Part shown: one piece after another, positions 43,840 to 52,054 of the stretch
How positions within the stretch are numbered: the first letter of the stretch is position 1
Layout of the letters: each line of letters starts with the position of its first letter
NCBI RefSeq assembly: GCF_003268885.1
Contig: NZ_QLSX01000007.1
Span: 178,613-242,612, forward strand
Length of the DNA: 64,000 bases
Direction of reading: 5' to 3'
Source of the DNA: Onishia taeanensis
Lineage (GTDB): Bacteria > Pseudomonadota > Gammaproteobacteria > Pseudomonadales > Halomonadaceae
Program-made: the position numbers and the translations under genes
Notes under the pieces: model-generated
The model's database searches: none
The model's input: the letters and a program-made list of their open reading frames with translations, nothing else
What the model was told of the DNA's origin: nothing

Positions 43840-45399
43840 TCAGGCGGCTGGCTGATCGATCGGCGCACCGGGACTTGTCACGTACTGCCCGGTGATGGCC
43901 TGCACCAGCGAATCTTCGGAAACCGCATCGCCGTCGAATTCGGCGGTCACCTTGCCGTCGTACATGGCGATGATGCGATTACTGACGCCCAGGACTTCGG
44001 GCATCTCCGAGGAGATCACCAGGACCGCATACCCAGTTCTGGCCAGTTCCTTGATGAGGGCATGGATCTCCGCCTTGGAACCGACATCGATGCCACGGGT
44101 CGGCTCATCGAGAATCAGCAATTTGGGGTGGGTGTGGAGCCACTTGCCGATGACGATCTTCTGCTGGTTGCCGCCGCTGAGGTTGCCGACCTTCTGTCGC
44201 CAGCTGGGAGTCTTGATCTTCATCGCCTGCTGATACTTGTCGTAGACCTGCTTCTCTGCGGCGGCCTTCATGAACCCTTTCGTGGAAACACTCTCCAGGC
44301 CCGCAAGGGTCATGTTGTCGCGACAGTTCATCCCGAGGATCAACCCCTGGTCTTTGCGATCCTCCGGGACGAGCGCGATCCCCTGGGTGACTGCAGCATG
44401 GGAAGACCGCAGTTGAGCGACCTGGCCATCGAGCAGGATCTCGCCACCCGAGGGCTTGCGTAGGCCAAAGATGGTTTCCGCCACCTCCGAGCGCCCGGCC
44501 CCGACCAGGCCGTACATGCCGACAATCTCGCCCTTGCGGACATTGAAGCTGACGTCCTTGAACACTCCGTCGACCGTAAGGCCTCGCAACTCGAGCATGT
44601 TCTTGCCGAACTCCTTCGGCTTGCTGTCATGATCCAGTTCGAGGCTGCGGCCGATCATCAGCTTTGTGACCTCGTCCTCGTTGGTATCAGCAGTGTTCAC
44701 TGTGCCGTTGTACTCACCATCCCTAAGCACCGAGATACGCTGCGAAAGATGGAAGATCTCGTCCATGCGGTGGGAGATGTAGACGATGCCTACTCCCTGC
44801 TCTCGCAGGGTATTGATGATGTCGTAGAGCACGGGCTTTTCGTGGTCGGTAAGCGACGCCGTCGGCTCATCGAAGACCACTACTTTGGGTGTGAACACAA
44901 GGGCTCGTGCGATTTCGACCATCTGCTTCTTGGCGATAGAGAGATCACTCACCAAGTCCTTCGAGCTGAAGGAGCACTTCAGACGGTTGAGGATTTCCGT
45001 GCTCTCCCGATGCAGGGTCTTCCAATCGACCAAGTTGCCCCACTTCTTGGGCAGACTTCCCAGGAAAATGTTTTCGGCCACCGACATCTCCGGCACCAGC
45101 GACTGCTCCTGATGAATCAGCACGATGCCGCTCTTCTTGGCGCGCTTGGGATTATCGAAGACCTTCTCTTCCCCCTCGAGCAGGATCTGGCCACCATTGG
45201 GTTTGTGCTTGCCGGCCAGCACTTTCATCAGCGTGGACTTTCCCGCACCGTTTTCACCAAGCAATGCATGGACCTCACCGGCCCGAACATCGAAGCTGAC
45301 CTTGTTGAGCGCGATCACCCCTGGAAACTTCTTGGTGATGTCCACCAGCGAGAGGATGGGAGCTTCTTCCCGCACAAGCGCCCCTGAGGTGTGTGTCAC
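43840..45399 (-). CDS. CUT2 sugar-type ABC importer, ATP-binding protein
   Basis: A 519-residue double ATPase of the RbsA/MglA kind. The first domain carries Walker A LLGENGAGKSTLMKVLAG (near residue 46) and SIAKKQMVEIARAL as signature; the second carries LVGAGRSEVAETIF and LSGGNQQKIVIGKWL, with Walker B LLILDEPTRGIDVGSK. The only start with the full N-terminus is GTG at 45399, which has no ribosome site and lies inside the end of the upstream permease frame. The upstream permease has evidently lost its end by deletion, so this gene may also have lost its own translation start region. Confidence 0.9.
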   Translation of the reverse strand: MTHTSGALVREEAPILSLVDITKKFPGVIALNKVSFDVRAGEVHALLGENGAGKSTLMKVLAGKHKPNGGQILLEGEEKVFDNPKRAKKSGIVLIHQEQSLVPEMSVAENIFLGSLPKKWGNLVDWKTLHRESTEILNRLKCSFSSKDLVSDLSIAKKQMVEIARALVFTPKVVVFDEPTASLTDHEKPVLYDIINTLREQGVGIVYISHRMDEIFHLSQRISVLRDGEYNGTVNTADTNEDEVTKLMIGRSLELDHDSKPKEFGKNMLELRGLTVDGVFKDVSFNVRKGEIVGMYGLVGAGRSEVAETIFGLRKPSGGEILLDGQVAQLRSSHAAVTQGIALVPEDRKDQGLILGMNCRDNMTLAGLESVSTKGFMKAAAEKQVYDKYQQAMKIKTPSWRQKVGNLSGGNQQKIVIGKWLHTHPKLLILDEPTRGIDVGSKAEIHALIKELARTGYAVLVISSEMPEVLGVSNRIIAMYDGKVTAEFDGDAVSEDSLVQAITGQYVTSPGAPIDQPAA

Positions 45400-46237
45400 A
45401 GTTGCGCAAGACGCCGATGGCCAGCACGCCCCCCAGGGTGCCCGTAATGCTGCCGTAACCGCCGGTCAGCTTGGTGCCGCCGAGCACAACAGCTGTGATG
45501 GTCCAGAGCTCGTAGTCCCGGCCAAGGTTGGGCGTCGAAGCCCCCATCTGAGTGGCCAGCAGGACCCCGGCCAGAGCAGCGAAGAAGCCGACAATCATAA
45601 AGTTGATCATCATGTTGCGGCCGATCCGGATGCCGGCATCCAGGGCCGCCTCGGGATTGCCCCCCACGGCGAAGGTGTTGCGGCCATGGCCAGTCTTCCG
45701 GAGCACCAGGTGCATCACCAGGGTGCAAAGCAGGAAGATGATGGCCAGCACGGGGATGGGGCCGATGGTGCTGGCCCCGAAGTCAGAAAAGGCGAAGTTG
45801 CTGGCGTAGAAGGACTGTTCCTCGGTATAGACAAAGATCAGCCGTCGCACCCCGATCATCGCGCCGAGGGTTACGATGAAGGCGTTGACGCCCGTCTTCC
45901 AGACGAGCAGACCATTGAGGGCCCCCAACGCCACGCCTGTGGCAATGGCGGCCAGCACCGCCACGGTCAGACCGTAGTCCTGCAGCCCCACCGAAAGTGA
46001 CGCCGCCAACCCCAGGGTGGCCCCCACGGAGAGATCAATGTTGCCGTTGATCATCACGTAGGTCATGCCCAGGGCGATCAGCCCGATGGTGGAGGTCTGG
46101 ACGAGGATGTTTGCCAGGTTGCCCACCGACAGGAAATAGTCGGACATGACGCTGAAAAAGATGGTGATGGCGACGACGAAGACCCAAATCGGCTGGATGA
46201 ACGAGCTGCCGCTCATGAAACGCTTCATATCAATCAT
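45275..46237 (-). CDS. CUT2 ABC importer permease, C-terminally truncated
   Basis: An RbsC-like permease. The first 280 or so residues are normal: FFSVMSDYFLSVGNLANILV, then MINGNIDLSVGATLGLAASL, KTGHGRNTFAVGGNPEAALD, and GGTKLTGGYGSITGTLGGVL. After VLAIGVLRN the frame leaves the permease family and reads the ATPase gene out of frame for 41 hydrophilic residues up to 45275. Family members continue with about 40 residues containing the final membrane helix; these are missing. The intact sister permease (46251-47261) has such an end (LGFIQNGLLLMGYPYY onward). I infer a deletion at about 45400-45405. ATG 46237 fits AGGGTG better than the GTG at 46246. Confidence 0.8.
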   Translation of the reverse strand: MIDMKRFMSGSSFIQPIWVFVVAITIFFSVMSDYFLSVGNLANILVQTSTIGLIALGMTYVMINGNIDLSVGATLGLAASLSVGLQDYGLTVAVLAAIATGVALGALNGLLVWKTGVNAFIVTLGAMIGVRRLIFVYTEEQSFYASNFAFSDFGASTIGPIPVLAIIFLLCTLVMHLVLRKTGHGRNTFAVGGNPEAALDAGIRIGRNMMINFMIVGFFAALAGVLLATQMGASTPNLGRDYELWTITAVVLGGTKLTGGYGSITGTLGGVLAIGVLRNCDTHLRGACAGRSSHPLAGGHHQEVSRGDRAQQGQLRCSGR

Positions 46238-46250
46238 GGTATTCACCCTG

Positions 46251-47261
46251 TCAGGAGTGGCGGGTCAGCAGACGCTTGCGCTTATTGGCAAGGTCCAGCC
46301 ATACCGCGAGGATGATGATGACCCAGGTCACGAGCCACTGGGTGTAGTAGGGGTAGCCCATCAGCAGCAGGCCGTTCTGGATGAAGCCAAGTATCAGCAC
46401 CCCGATTACCGTCTTCCAGATACTGCCGGCACCACCCAGCAGGCTGGTGCCGCCGAGGATAATCCCGGCCAGCACGAGCAACTCGTAGCCCTGCCCCACG
46501 TTGTTCTGGGAGCCCATTACACGCGACCCGAGCACCAGGGCGGCGCAGGCAACACAAAAGGCCGAGATCAGGTAGGTGCTGAACACACACCAGTTTTTGC
46601 GAATACCGGAATAGACGGCTGCCATGGGATTGCCACCAATGGCGAAGATGCGCCGGCCGAAGCCGGTGAAGGACATAACGACTTGGACGATGATGGCCAG
46701 CACGGAAAAGATGATGATCGGTACGGCAATACCCAGCAGGTAACCCTGCCCAAACACGCCGAACCATGTCTCGCTCTGATTGGCGATGTCGACGTTCTGA
46801 CCACCGCTGTAGATCAGCACCAGGCCTTGGATCGCCGATAGCATCGCCAGAGTCACGATGAGCGAATTGAGCCGCATGAACCCCACCAGGAAACCATTCA
46901 AGGCCCCGAGCATCAGGGTCAGCGCGAACATCATCAGAATGGCGCCGATCGGACCGATCTTGTCATGAAGATCCACCACCAGGACGGTGGAGAACGACAG
47001 CATCGATCCCACCGATAGGTCGAGGTTGCCGCCGATAATCACCACGGTGACACCAACTGCGATGATACCGATGATCGACGCCTGCCGGACCACGGTCATG
47101 ATGTTTGACTGAGAAAGAAACTGTTCGGAAGTCAACGAGAATGCAAACATGCAAATCAAGAAGAACACTAGAATTCCCTGAGCGGATAGGAAGTTCAGGA
47201 GACCTGCCTTGTGTTTCTTGCTGAGCATGAAGCCTTGCTTAGTGTGTTCTGCAGAAGCCAT
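46251..47261 (-). CDS. CUT2 ABC importer permease
   Basis: A 336-residue RbsC-like permease with about ten membrane segments and the family motif VIIGGNLDLSVGSMLSFSTV near residue 80. The later RRIFAIGGNPMAAVYSGI and LAGIILGGTSLLGGAGS are conserved, and the C-terminus LLMGYPYYTQWLVTWVIIIL gives a complete final helix. The start at 47261 has AGGTGA at proper spacing; an in-frame GTG lies 9 bases further up. It precedes the truncated sister permease by 13 bases. Confidence 0.92.
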   Translation of the reverse strand: MASAEHTKQGFMLSKKHKAGLLNFLSAQGILVFFLICMFAFSLTSEQFLSQSNIMTVVRQASIIGIIAVGVTVVIIGGNLDLSVGSMLSFSTVLVVDLHDKIGPIGAILMMFALTLMLGALNGFLVGFMRLNSLIVTLAMLSAIQGLVLIYSGGQNVDIANQSETWFGVFGQGYLLGIAVPIIIFSVLAIIVQVVMSFTGFGRRIFAIGGNPMAAVYSGIRKNWCVFSTYLISAFCVACAALVLGSRVMGSQNNVGQGYELLVLAGIILGGTSLLGGAGSIWKTVIGVLILGFIQNGLLLMGYPYYTQWLVTWVIIILAVWLDLANKRKRLLTRHS

Positions 47262-47459
47262 GTCACTCACCTATATGGGCGCAACCTTGTTCCTAAGGTC
47301 ACCGGTTGTCCGTTCAGTGGGTTGGCTTTCCAAGTACTGCTTCTATAGCGGAGAAAGAGCAGAGCACTGCAGAGCCATCCTTCATGACCAACGGACTTTC
47401 TTTGGCTAAGCGCTACGGTGCATGAGGTCCTCAGACCTCATGCATCTCGGCGGGAGCCT

Positions 47460-48398
47460 TTAGAACACCGGCTTGTCGAACTCGGCCAGATTGTCGGCCG
47501 TGATTTTGGGAGTCTCGAAGAAGTTCATCTTCGGAACCTCTTTACCTGCCAATACATCGAGTGCCGTCTGAAGAGCCGCTTCGGCATCATCAACCGGAGA
47601 CTGGTAAATGGAGCCGTAGTACTCGCCTCGCTCGATGGCCTCGTAACCCACGGCGAAGTTGGTGGCACCGATGAAGGCGATATCCCCTGCTCTGCCGGCA
47701 CTCTTGGCTGCGTTCAGAGCACCAACCCCCATGTTATCGTCGCCGGCATAGACACCATCAATGACGTCATACTTGGTGAGGAAATTCTCCATGACCCGCT
47801 GGGCTTTTTCGCGGTTCCAGTCCGCGGGCTGGGTCTCCAGGATTTCGACGTCGGGACAGGCCTCTGCCAACCGGTCCTCAAAACCTTGAGACCGCTCCAT
47901 GGCAGTGGTGTAGCCGGGCTGCCCGGCAATCTGAACGATCTGTCCCTTGCCACCCAAGGCTTCACACATCATCTCAGCGGAGGAGGCTCCCTGTTGGACG
48001 TTATCGGGTCCCGAGAAGGCGGCGATGTATTCGAGGCCGGCCTCGGCGATCTTGGAGTTGGTCACCACCACCGGGATGCCCGCGTTGTAGGCTTGTCTAA
48101 TGGCAGGGATCACCGCCTGGCCATTAGTTGGCCAAATGATAATGGCATCGACTTGCTGCTGGATCAGGTTACGAACCTGACCGATCTGTCGCGCCACATC
48201 GCCGCCGGCATCAAGGACGACAACATCGACGCTATCATTTGCCGCGGCCGCTTCTTCGAATGCCTTTTCATAGGTAGTCTGATAACTGTCCACTCCGACG
48301 TTATTCTGTGTAATACCAATTCTTACTGCATCTTCCGCATATACAGCTCCTGAAAAGATTACAGCCACCACTACGCTGAGAACTTTCTTTTTAAACAT
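47460..48398 (-). CDS. CUT2 ABC importer periplasmic binding protein
   Basis: A 312-residue binding protein of the RbsB kind (periplasmic binding protein family 4). The signal peptide is FKKKVLSVVVAVIFSGAVYA. In the mature part, VRIGITQNNVGVDSYQTTYE is followed by VDAIIIWPTNGQAVIPAIRQ, IVQIAGQPGYTTAMERSQGF and DGVYAGDDNMGVGALNAAKS, all typical of sugar and polyol binders. First gene of the transporter and perhaps of the whole operon down to the rutE-like gene. The ligand is not known; aromatic-ring genes downstream make a ring-shaped polyol or a related compound worth testing. Confidence 0.92.
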   Translation of the reverse strand: MFKKKVLSVVVAVIFSGAVYAEDAVRIGITQNNVGVDSYQTTYEKAFEEAAAANDSVDVVVLDAGGDVARQIGQVRNLIQQQVDAIIIWPTNGQAVIPAIRQAYNAGIPVVVTNSKIAEAGLEYIAAFSGPDNVQQGASSAEMMCEALGGKGQIVQIAGQPGYTTAMERSQGFEDRLAEACPDVEILETQPADWNREKAQRVMENFLTKYDVIDGVYAGDDNMGVGALNAAKSAGRAGDIAFIGATNFAVGYEAIERGEYYGSIYQSPVDDAEAALQTALDVLAGKEVPKMNFFETPKITADNLAEFDKPVF

Positions 48399-48891
48399 GA
48401 CAATAACCTTTCTTGTTGTCTTAATAATTAAAACCCGGGCTGGCGACCCAACTGTCCACAACATCTTAGCTACCAATTTTGCATACGGGCAACGTGACCA
48501 ACATGAAGAAATATCCAATCTGGACTTTTTTATCACCAGCCCGGAAATAAAACATAAACCATTGATAATAATGAACTATATTGACAGGCATGCTTAAGAC
48601 AACGAATCCATACGTAGACCATGGTATATGCTCGAAAAGTATCATCTCTGATCAAAGATGACCGTCGCCTTCGGTGATAAAAAAGAACTAGAAAATTTAA
48701 ACAACTTTAACCACCGCTTCCAATCATGATCGCCAGCATGCCGCTGGTAACCAACCCCAATCTGATCATACTGAACATCCGAAGCAAGGAAGCCGATCGC
48801 TTGCTGGCATCCCCGTGCAGCGGCAACGCATCACGTTAAGGCCCCATGCCACATGCCTGGGCATCACCCCGCACGCCGCCAGATGAAAATA
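48399..48891. other. AT-rich regulatory region upstream of the ABC operon
   Basis: About 490 bases without a recognised gene, of which the part from 48400 to 48720 is markedly AT-richer than the surrounding genome. It should contain the promoter of the ABC operon. I found no clear palindromic operator. Confidence 0.5.
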
Positions 48892-48917
48892 GCCCGCGCT
48901 GCCTAGCAGTCGCGGGC
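48892..48917 (-). terminator. Terminator-like hairpin
   Basis: GCCCGCG and CGCGGGC pair around a 12-base loop, followed on the minus strand by ATTTTC. It is nearly identical to the hairpin at 50640-50665 downstream of the second benE gene. No intact gene lies directly before it, so it is perhaps left from an older arrangement of the benE end. Confidence 0.6.
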
Positions 48918-49055
48918 CATGAAGCACCACAAGGTTTCAGGTCACAGGATTAAGAAGAGGCCCGCCCCAGGCGGCCCAGCAGATGAACTCGAGGTCCTTG
49001 GTCTCGAAAAGCAGCGAGATGAGGCCGCCCAGCCTGCCATAGCGATTGTCAGAGG

Positions 49056-49351
49056 CAATGGGCATGTCAGGCCGAGGAGCTGCTCGCCCAAAGCGGGGTC
49101 GCCACACCGGTACAGTTCGAGGTGCCACACTTCGTCGCCGCCCCCTCATCGTCAGTGCAACCGACCTGGTGGTCACGATCACCAACAAGCTGGCCGAGGC
49201 CAACCGGGACAAATTCACTCTCGTCTAACGTCCTTACCCGGTCGACCTCCAAGAGGCATTGATCAATTTCTTATGACAACGGCGCTGCCACTAGGATACC
49301 GGCAACCATTGGCTGCGCGAGCTGATCCGCCAGATTTTCGCCAAGCCGTGA
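49056..49351 (+). pseudogene. LysR-family regulator remnant (3' end)
   Basis: Pieces in shifting frames match the C-terminus of a LysR regulator: LIVSATDLVVTITNKLAEAN (49140-49200) is followed by a stop, then PVDL, then NHWLRELIRQIFAKP ending at 49351. The order and spacing fit the end of LysR proteins of the NodD/LeuO kind (tail HxWLRELIRQ). The frame is broken at least twice and the DNA-binding half is absent. It lies between the benE end and the AT-rich ABC promoter region. The upstream limit is approximate. Confidence 0.65.
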
Positions 49352-49384
49352 GGCCCAGGCGAACCTCCGGCTCGGTCGGGACGC

Positions 49385-50581
49385 TTATCTCGCGCTGTCG
49401 GAAACTTGCGTCGACTCGCACCGAGCGAAGCGCCGGTGCAGGACGTTGTAGGCCAGGGCGCCCACTACCACCCCCCAGAAGGCCGACCCCAACCCCAGGA
49501 AGCTCATGCCGGACGCCGTGGCAATGAAGGTGATCACCGAGGCCTCCAGGTGATCCTTATGGGCGGCGAAGGCACTGATGTTGCTGGTGATGGCTCCGAT
49601 CAGCGCCAACCCCGCTAGCACCGCGACGAACTCACCCGGCAGCGAGGTGAACAGCGCCACGATGGTCCCGGCAAAGGTGCCACCGATCAAGTAGAAGATC
49701 CCATTGGCGACCCCGGCCACATAGCGCTTGTCTGGGTCCTCGTGGGCCTCCTTGCTGGTGCAAATAGCCGCGGTGATGGCCGCGATCACGGTGGTGATAC
49801 CGCCAAAGAAGGCGGTGCCGAAGGAGGTCAAGCTGGTCACCGTGACGATCGGCTTGGCCGAGGTGTTATAGCCGGAGCTTCGCATGATCGCCATGCCCGG
49901 CAGGAACTGCCCGGTCAGGCTGACCAGCACCAGCGGGATGGCCAGGCTAAGGGTGGCATTCCAGCTCCACTCTGGGTGAATGAACTGCGGGTCGGCTAAG
50001 CGCAGCGTCACGCCCCTGAGGCTGGCATCTTCAAGCATCACCGCCAGGATAACGCCAACCACCAGCAGCAGCACCAGGCTGTAGCGCGGACTTAACCGCT
50101 TGAAGACCAGGTACGCGAGAATCATGCCGATGGTCAGGGCCGGTACCGACTCCAACGACACGAAGACCCCGACGCCGAACTGGAACAGGATGCCCGCCAT
50201 CATGGCGCTGGCGATGCCTGGCGGGATCAGCCGAATGATGCGATCGAAGGAGCCGGTCACGCCGATCACGAAGATCGCCGCTGCCGCCACCAGGTAGGCG
50301 CCCACCGCCTCGCCTAACGACAGGTCGGGAAACAGCGTGACCAGCAACGCCGTGCCAGGCGCCGACCAGGCGGTGACCACCGGGACCTTGAGCCACAAGC
50401 TAAGCAGAATGCCCGAGACGGCAGCGCCAAGCGAGATCGCCCAGACCCAGGAAGTCATCATGGCACTCGAGATCTCGGCGCTCTGGGCGGCCTGAAAGAA
50501 GATCACCAGTGGCCCGGAGTAAGACACCAGCACCGCCACAAAACCGGCGGTGACGGCGGGTATCGACCAGTCCTTGAGCAT
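49385..50581 (-). CDS. benE: Benzoate/H+ symporter family transporter (BenE 1)
   Basis: A 398-residue membrane protein of the BenE family with about twelve helices. Characteristic segments are GFVAVLVSYSGPLVIFFQAA near residue 12, VPVVTAWSAPGTALL near residue 65, IASAMMAGILFQFGVGVF near residue 125, LTGQFLPGMAIMRSSGYN near residue 230 and SFLGLGSAFWGVVVGALAY at the C-terminus. The start at 50581 fits GAGGA upstream. Last gene of the cat-ben operon. It is only distantly similar to the neighbouring BenE 2 gene, so it is not a recent duplicate. Confidence 0.9.
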   Translation of the reverse strand: MLKDWSIPAVTAGFVAVLVSYSGPLVIFFQAAQSAEISSAMMTSWVWAISLGAAVSGILLSLWLKVPVVTAWSAPGTALLVTLFPDLSLGEAVGAYLVAAAAIFVIGVTGSFDRIIRLIPPGIASAMMAGILFQFGVGVFVSLESVPALTIGMILAYLVFKRLSPRYSLVLLLVVGVILAVMLEDASLRGVTLRLADPQFIHPEWSWNATLSLAIPLVLVSLTGQFLPGMAIMRSSGYNTSAKPIVTVTSLTSFGTAFFGGITTVIAAITAAICTSKEAHEDPDKRYVAGVANGIFYLIGGTFAGTIVALFTSLPGEFVAVLAGLALIGAITSNISAFAAHKDHLEASVITFIATASGMSFLGLGSAFWGVVVGALAYNVLHRRFARCESTQVSDSAR

Positions 50582-50639
50582 CACAAGAATCCTCGCAACG
50601 AGTAGCGATGCGCCCTTCGCGCAACGCACAGCAAAGAAT

Positions 50640-50665
50640 GCCCGCGCTGCCAAGCAACCGCGGGC
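50640..50665 (-). terminator. Hairpin after BenE 2
   Basis: GCCCGCG / CGCGGGC with a 12-base loop, followed on the minus strand by ATTCTTTGC. It lies 52 bases after the BenE 2 stop and before BenE 1, so it may lower expression of BenE 1. Nearly the same sequence recurs at 48892-48917. Confidence 0.6.
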
Positions 50666-50717
50666 CAAGGAAGAAGCGCCATGAAAAGCGCCGACGTCCA
50701 GACGCCGGCACTATCGG

Positions 50718-51977
50718 TCAGCCCACTCTCTTAGCTGGGAAGCGCTTGCGAAGGGCCTCGCGTTCCTGAGAGAAGTCGAAGTCGTGGAACTCCACCAGCA
50801 TCGAGATCAGCGCACCCAGGATTAGCGCCCAGAACGAAGCGCCGATGCCAAAGATCTGCAGGCCCGACACGGCGATCAGGAAGGAGAACATCGCCCCTAC
50901 CTCATGCTTGCCGGAGAAGGTGATGTGCATCGCCGAGCTGATCACCCTCAGCAGGGCCAAGCCGGCAATGATGGCGATGAAATAGCTCGGCATCGCTTCG
51001 ATCAAGCTGAACACGAAGCCATAGAAGGGTGCGGCAATCACAAAGATGATGCCGACGATCACCGCCGCCACCCAGCGCTTGTCGTGGTTTCCTGCCTCAG
51101 GGGATGAGCAGATTCCGGTCATCGGCGCGGCGATGCAGGTGCTGTGGAGATTGAAAAAGGCAGACACCATGGTGCCAATGCCTCCGACGAAGGTGATGGC
51201 ATTGGCCGGCACCTCCTTAAAGCCCATCCCCTTGACCAACCCCACGCCGGCAGGCGTCTCCATGCCCACCAGGATCAACGCCAGCGGCAGGCCGTAGGCC
51301 AAAAAGGCGTCCATGGAGAATGCCGGCGCGATGAACTCGGGCATGCGGAACGAAAACTCCACACTCGAGAAGTCGGCACCGGAGAAGGCCATATAGATAA
51401 CGCCCACCGCCAGCGTCACCACCAGAGGAGGAACTCGACGCAGGAAGCGCGCCGAGAAGAAAAAGGCCAGAATCATCACCAGCGCTGGTATCAACGCACT
51501 CTGCAGTGGCATCACCATGTTGGTGCCAAACTTGAGCAGCACCCCAGCCACCATCCCCATGACAATGGGCATAGGGATGAGTCGCATCACCAGGCTCATC
51601 CAGCCGGCCAAGGCAACCACCACCGAAATGGCCCCCGCCATCAGCGTCGCCCCCAGGGCCTCATTGAGACCCACCACGGGAATGATGGCGGCGAACAGCA
51701 GGGCTCCGGGAATGGAGTTGGCCATCGGCAGGGGCAGCCGATAGTAGGCCGGAAGCAGCAGCCCGAACAGGCCGTTGATGAAGAGGTAGCTGATTACCCA
51801 TAGCAGGGTGAAATCCTTGGGTAGCCCGGCGGCGGTACCGGCACTGATATGAATGATGCCTGCACTGAGACCGAAAATACCGGCGACCACGCCGGCGCTC
51901 AGGTTGTCGGCATTCAGGTCGCGCAGGAAGTCCCGCGGCGCCGACGCTAGGCCGACGCCTCTCTCGAGATGTTTCAT
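50718..51977 (-). CDS. Benzoate/H+ symporter family transporter (BenE 2)
   Basis: A 419-residue twelve-helix member of the BenE family: DLNADNLSAGVVAGIFGLSA near residue 20, LPMANSIPGALLFAAIIPVV near residue 85, LVGMETPAGVGLVKGMGFKE near residue 240 and LQIFGIGASFWALILGALIS near the C-terminus. Placed between benD and BenE 1. It is divergent enough from BenE 1 that the two may differ in substrate, for example benzoate and a substituted benzoate or another organic acid. The start MKHLERGVG is preceded by GGAGCAC. Confidence 0.88.
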   Translation of the reverse strand: MKHLERGVGLASAPRDFLRDLNADNLSAGVVAGIFGLSAGIIHISAGTAAGLPKDFTLLWVISYLFINGLFGLLLPAYYRLPLPMANSIPGALLFAAIIPVVGLNEALGATLMAGAISVVVALAGWMSLVMRLIPMPIVMGMVAGVLLKFGTNMVMPLQSALIPALVMILAFFFSARFLRRVPPLVVTLAVGVIYMAFSGADFSSVEFSFRMPEFIAPAFSMDAFLAYGLPLALILVGMETPAGVGLVKGMGFKEVPANAITFVGGIGTMVSAFFNLHSTCIAAPMTGICSSPEAGNHDKRWVAAVIVGIIFVIAAPFYGFVFSLIEAMPSYFIAIIAGLALLRVISSAMHITFSGKHEVGAMFSFLIAVSGLQIFGIGASFWALILGALISMLVEFHDFDFSQEREALRKRFPAKRVG

Positions 51978-52054
51978 GGTGTGCTCCAGGGGATTATTGT
52001 CGTTGTCGTTTTTTGGTGGCTGCGGCAGACCTCGGATGCCTAGAGGTCCAGGGC

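Noticed and set aside
45275..45399. Normal overlap between permease and ATPase genes
   Set aside because: The overlap is 125 bases and the permease residues there are hydrophilic and unlike the family, while the ATPase frame is conserved; this is a truncated gene reading into its neighbour.
47418..48353. A 311-codon open frame opposite the ABC binding-protein gene
   Set aside because: The minus-strand gene has a signal peptide and clear family motifs; the plus-strand frame is its shadow.
48937..49218. A 93-codon minus-strand open frame before the hairpin at 48892
   Set aside because: No family signature or ribosome site; most of it lies opposite the LysR remnant.
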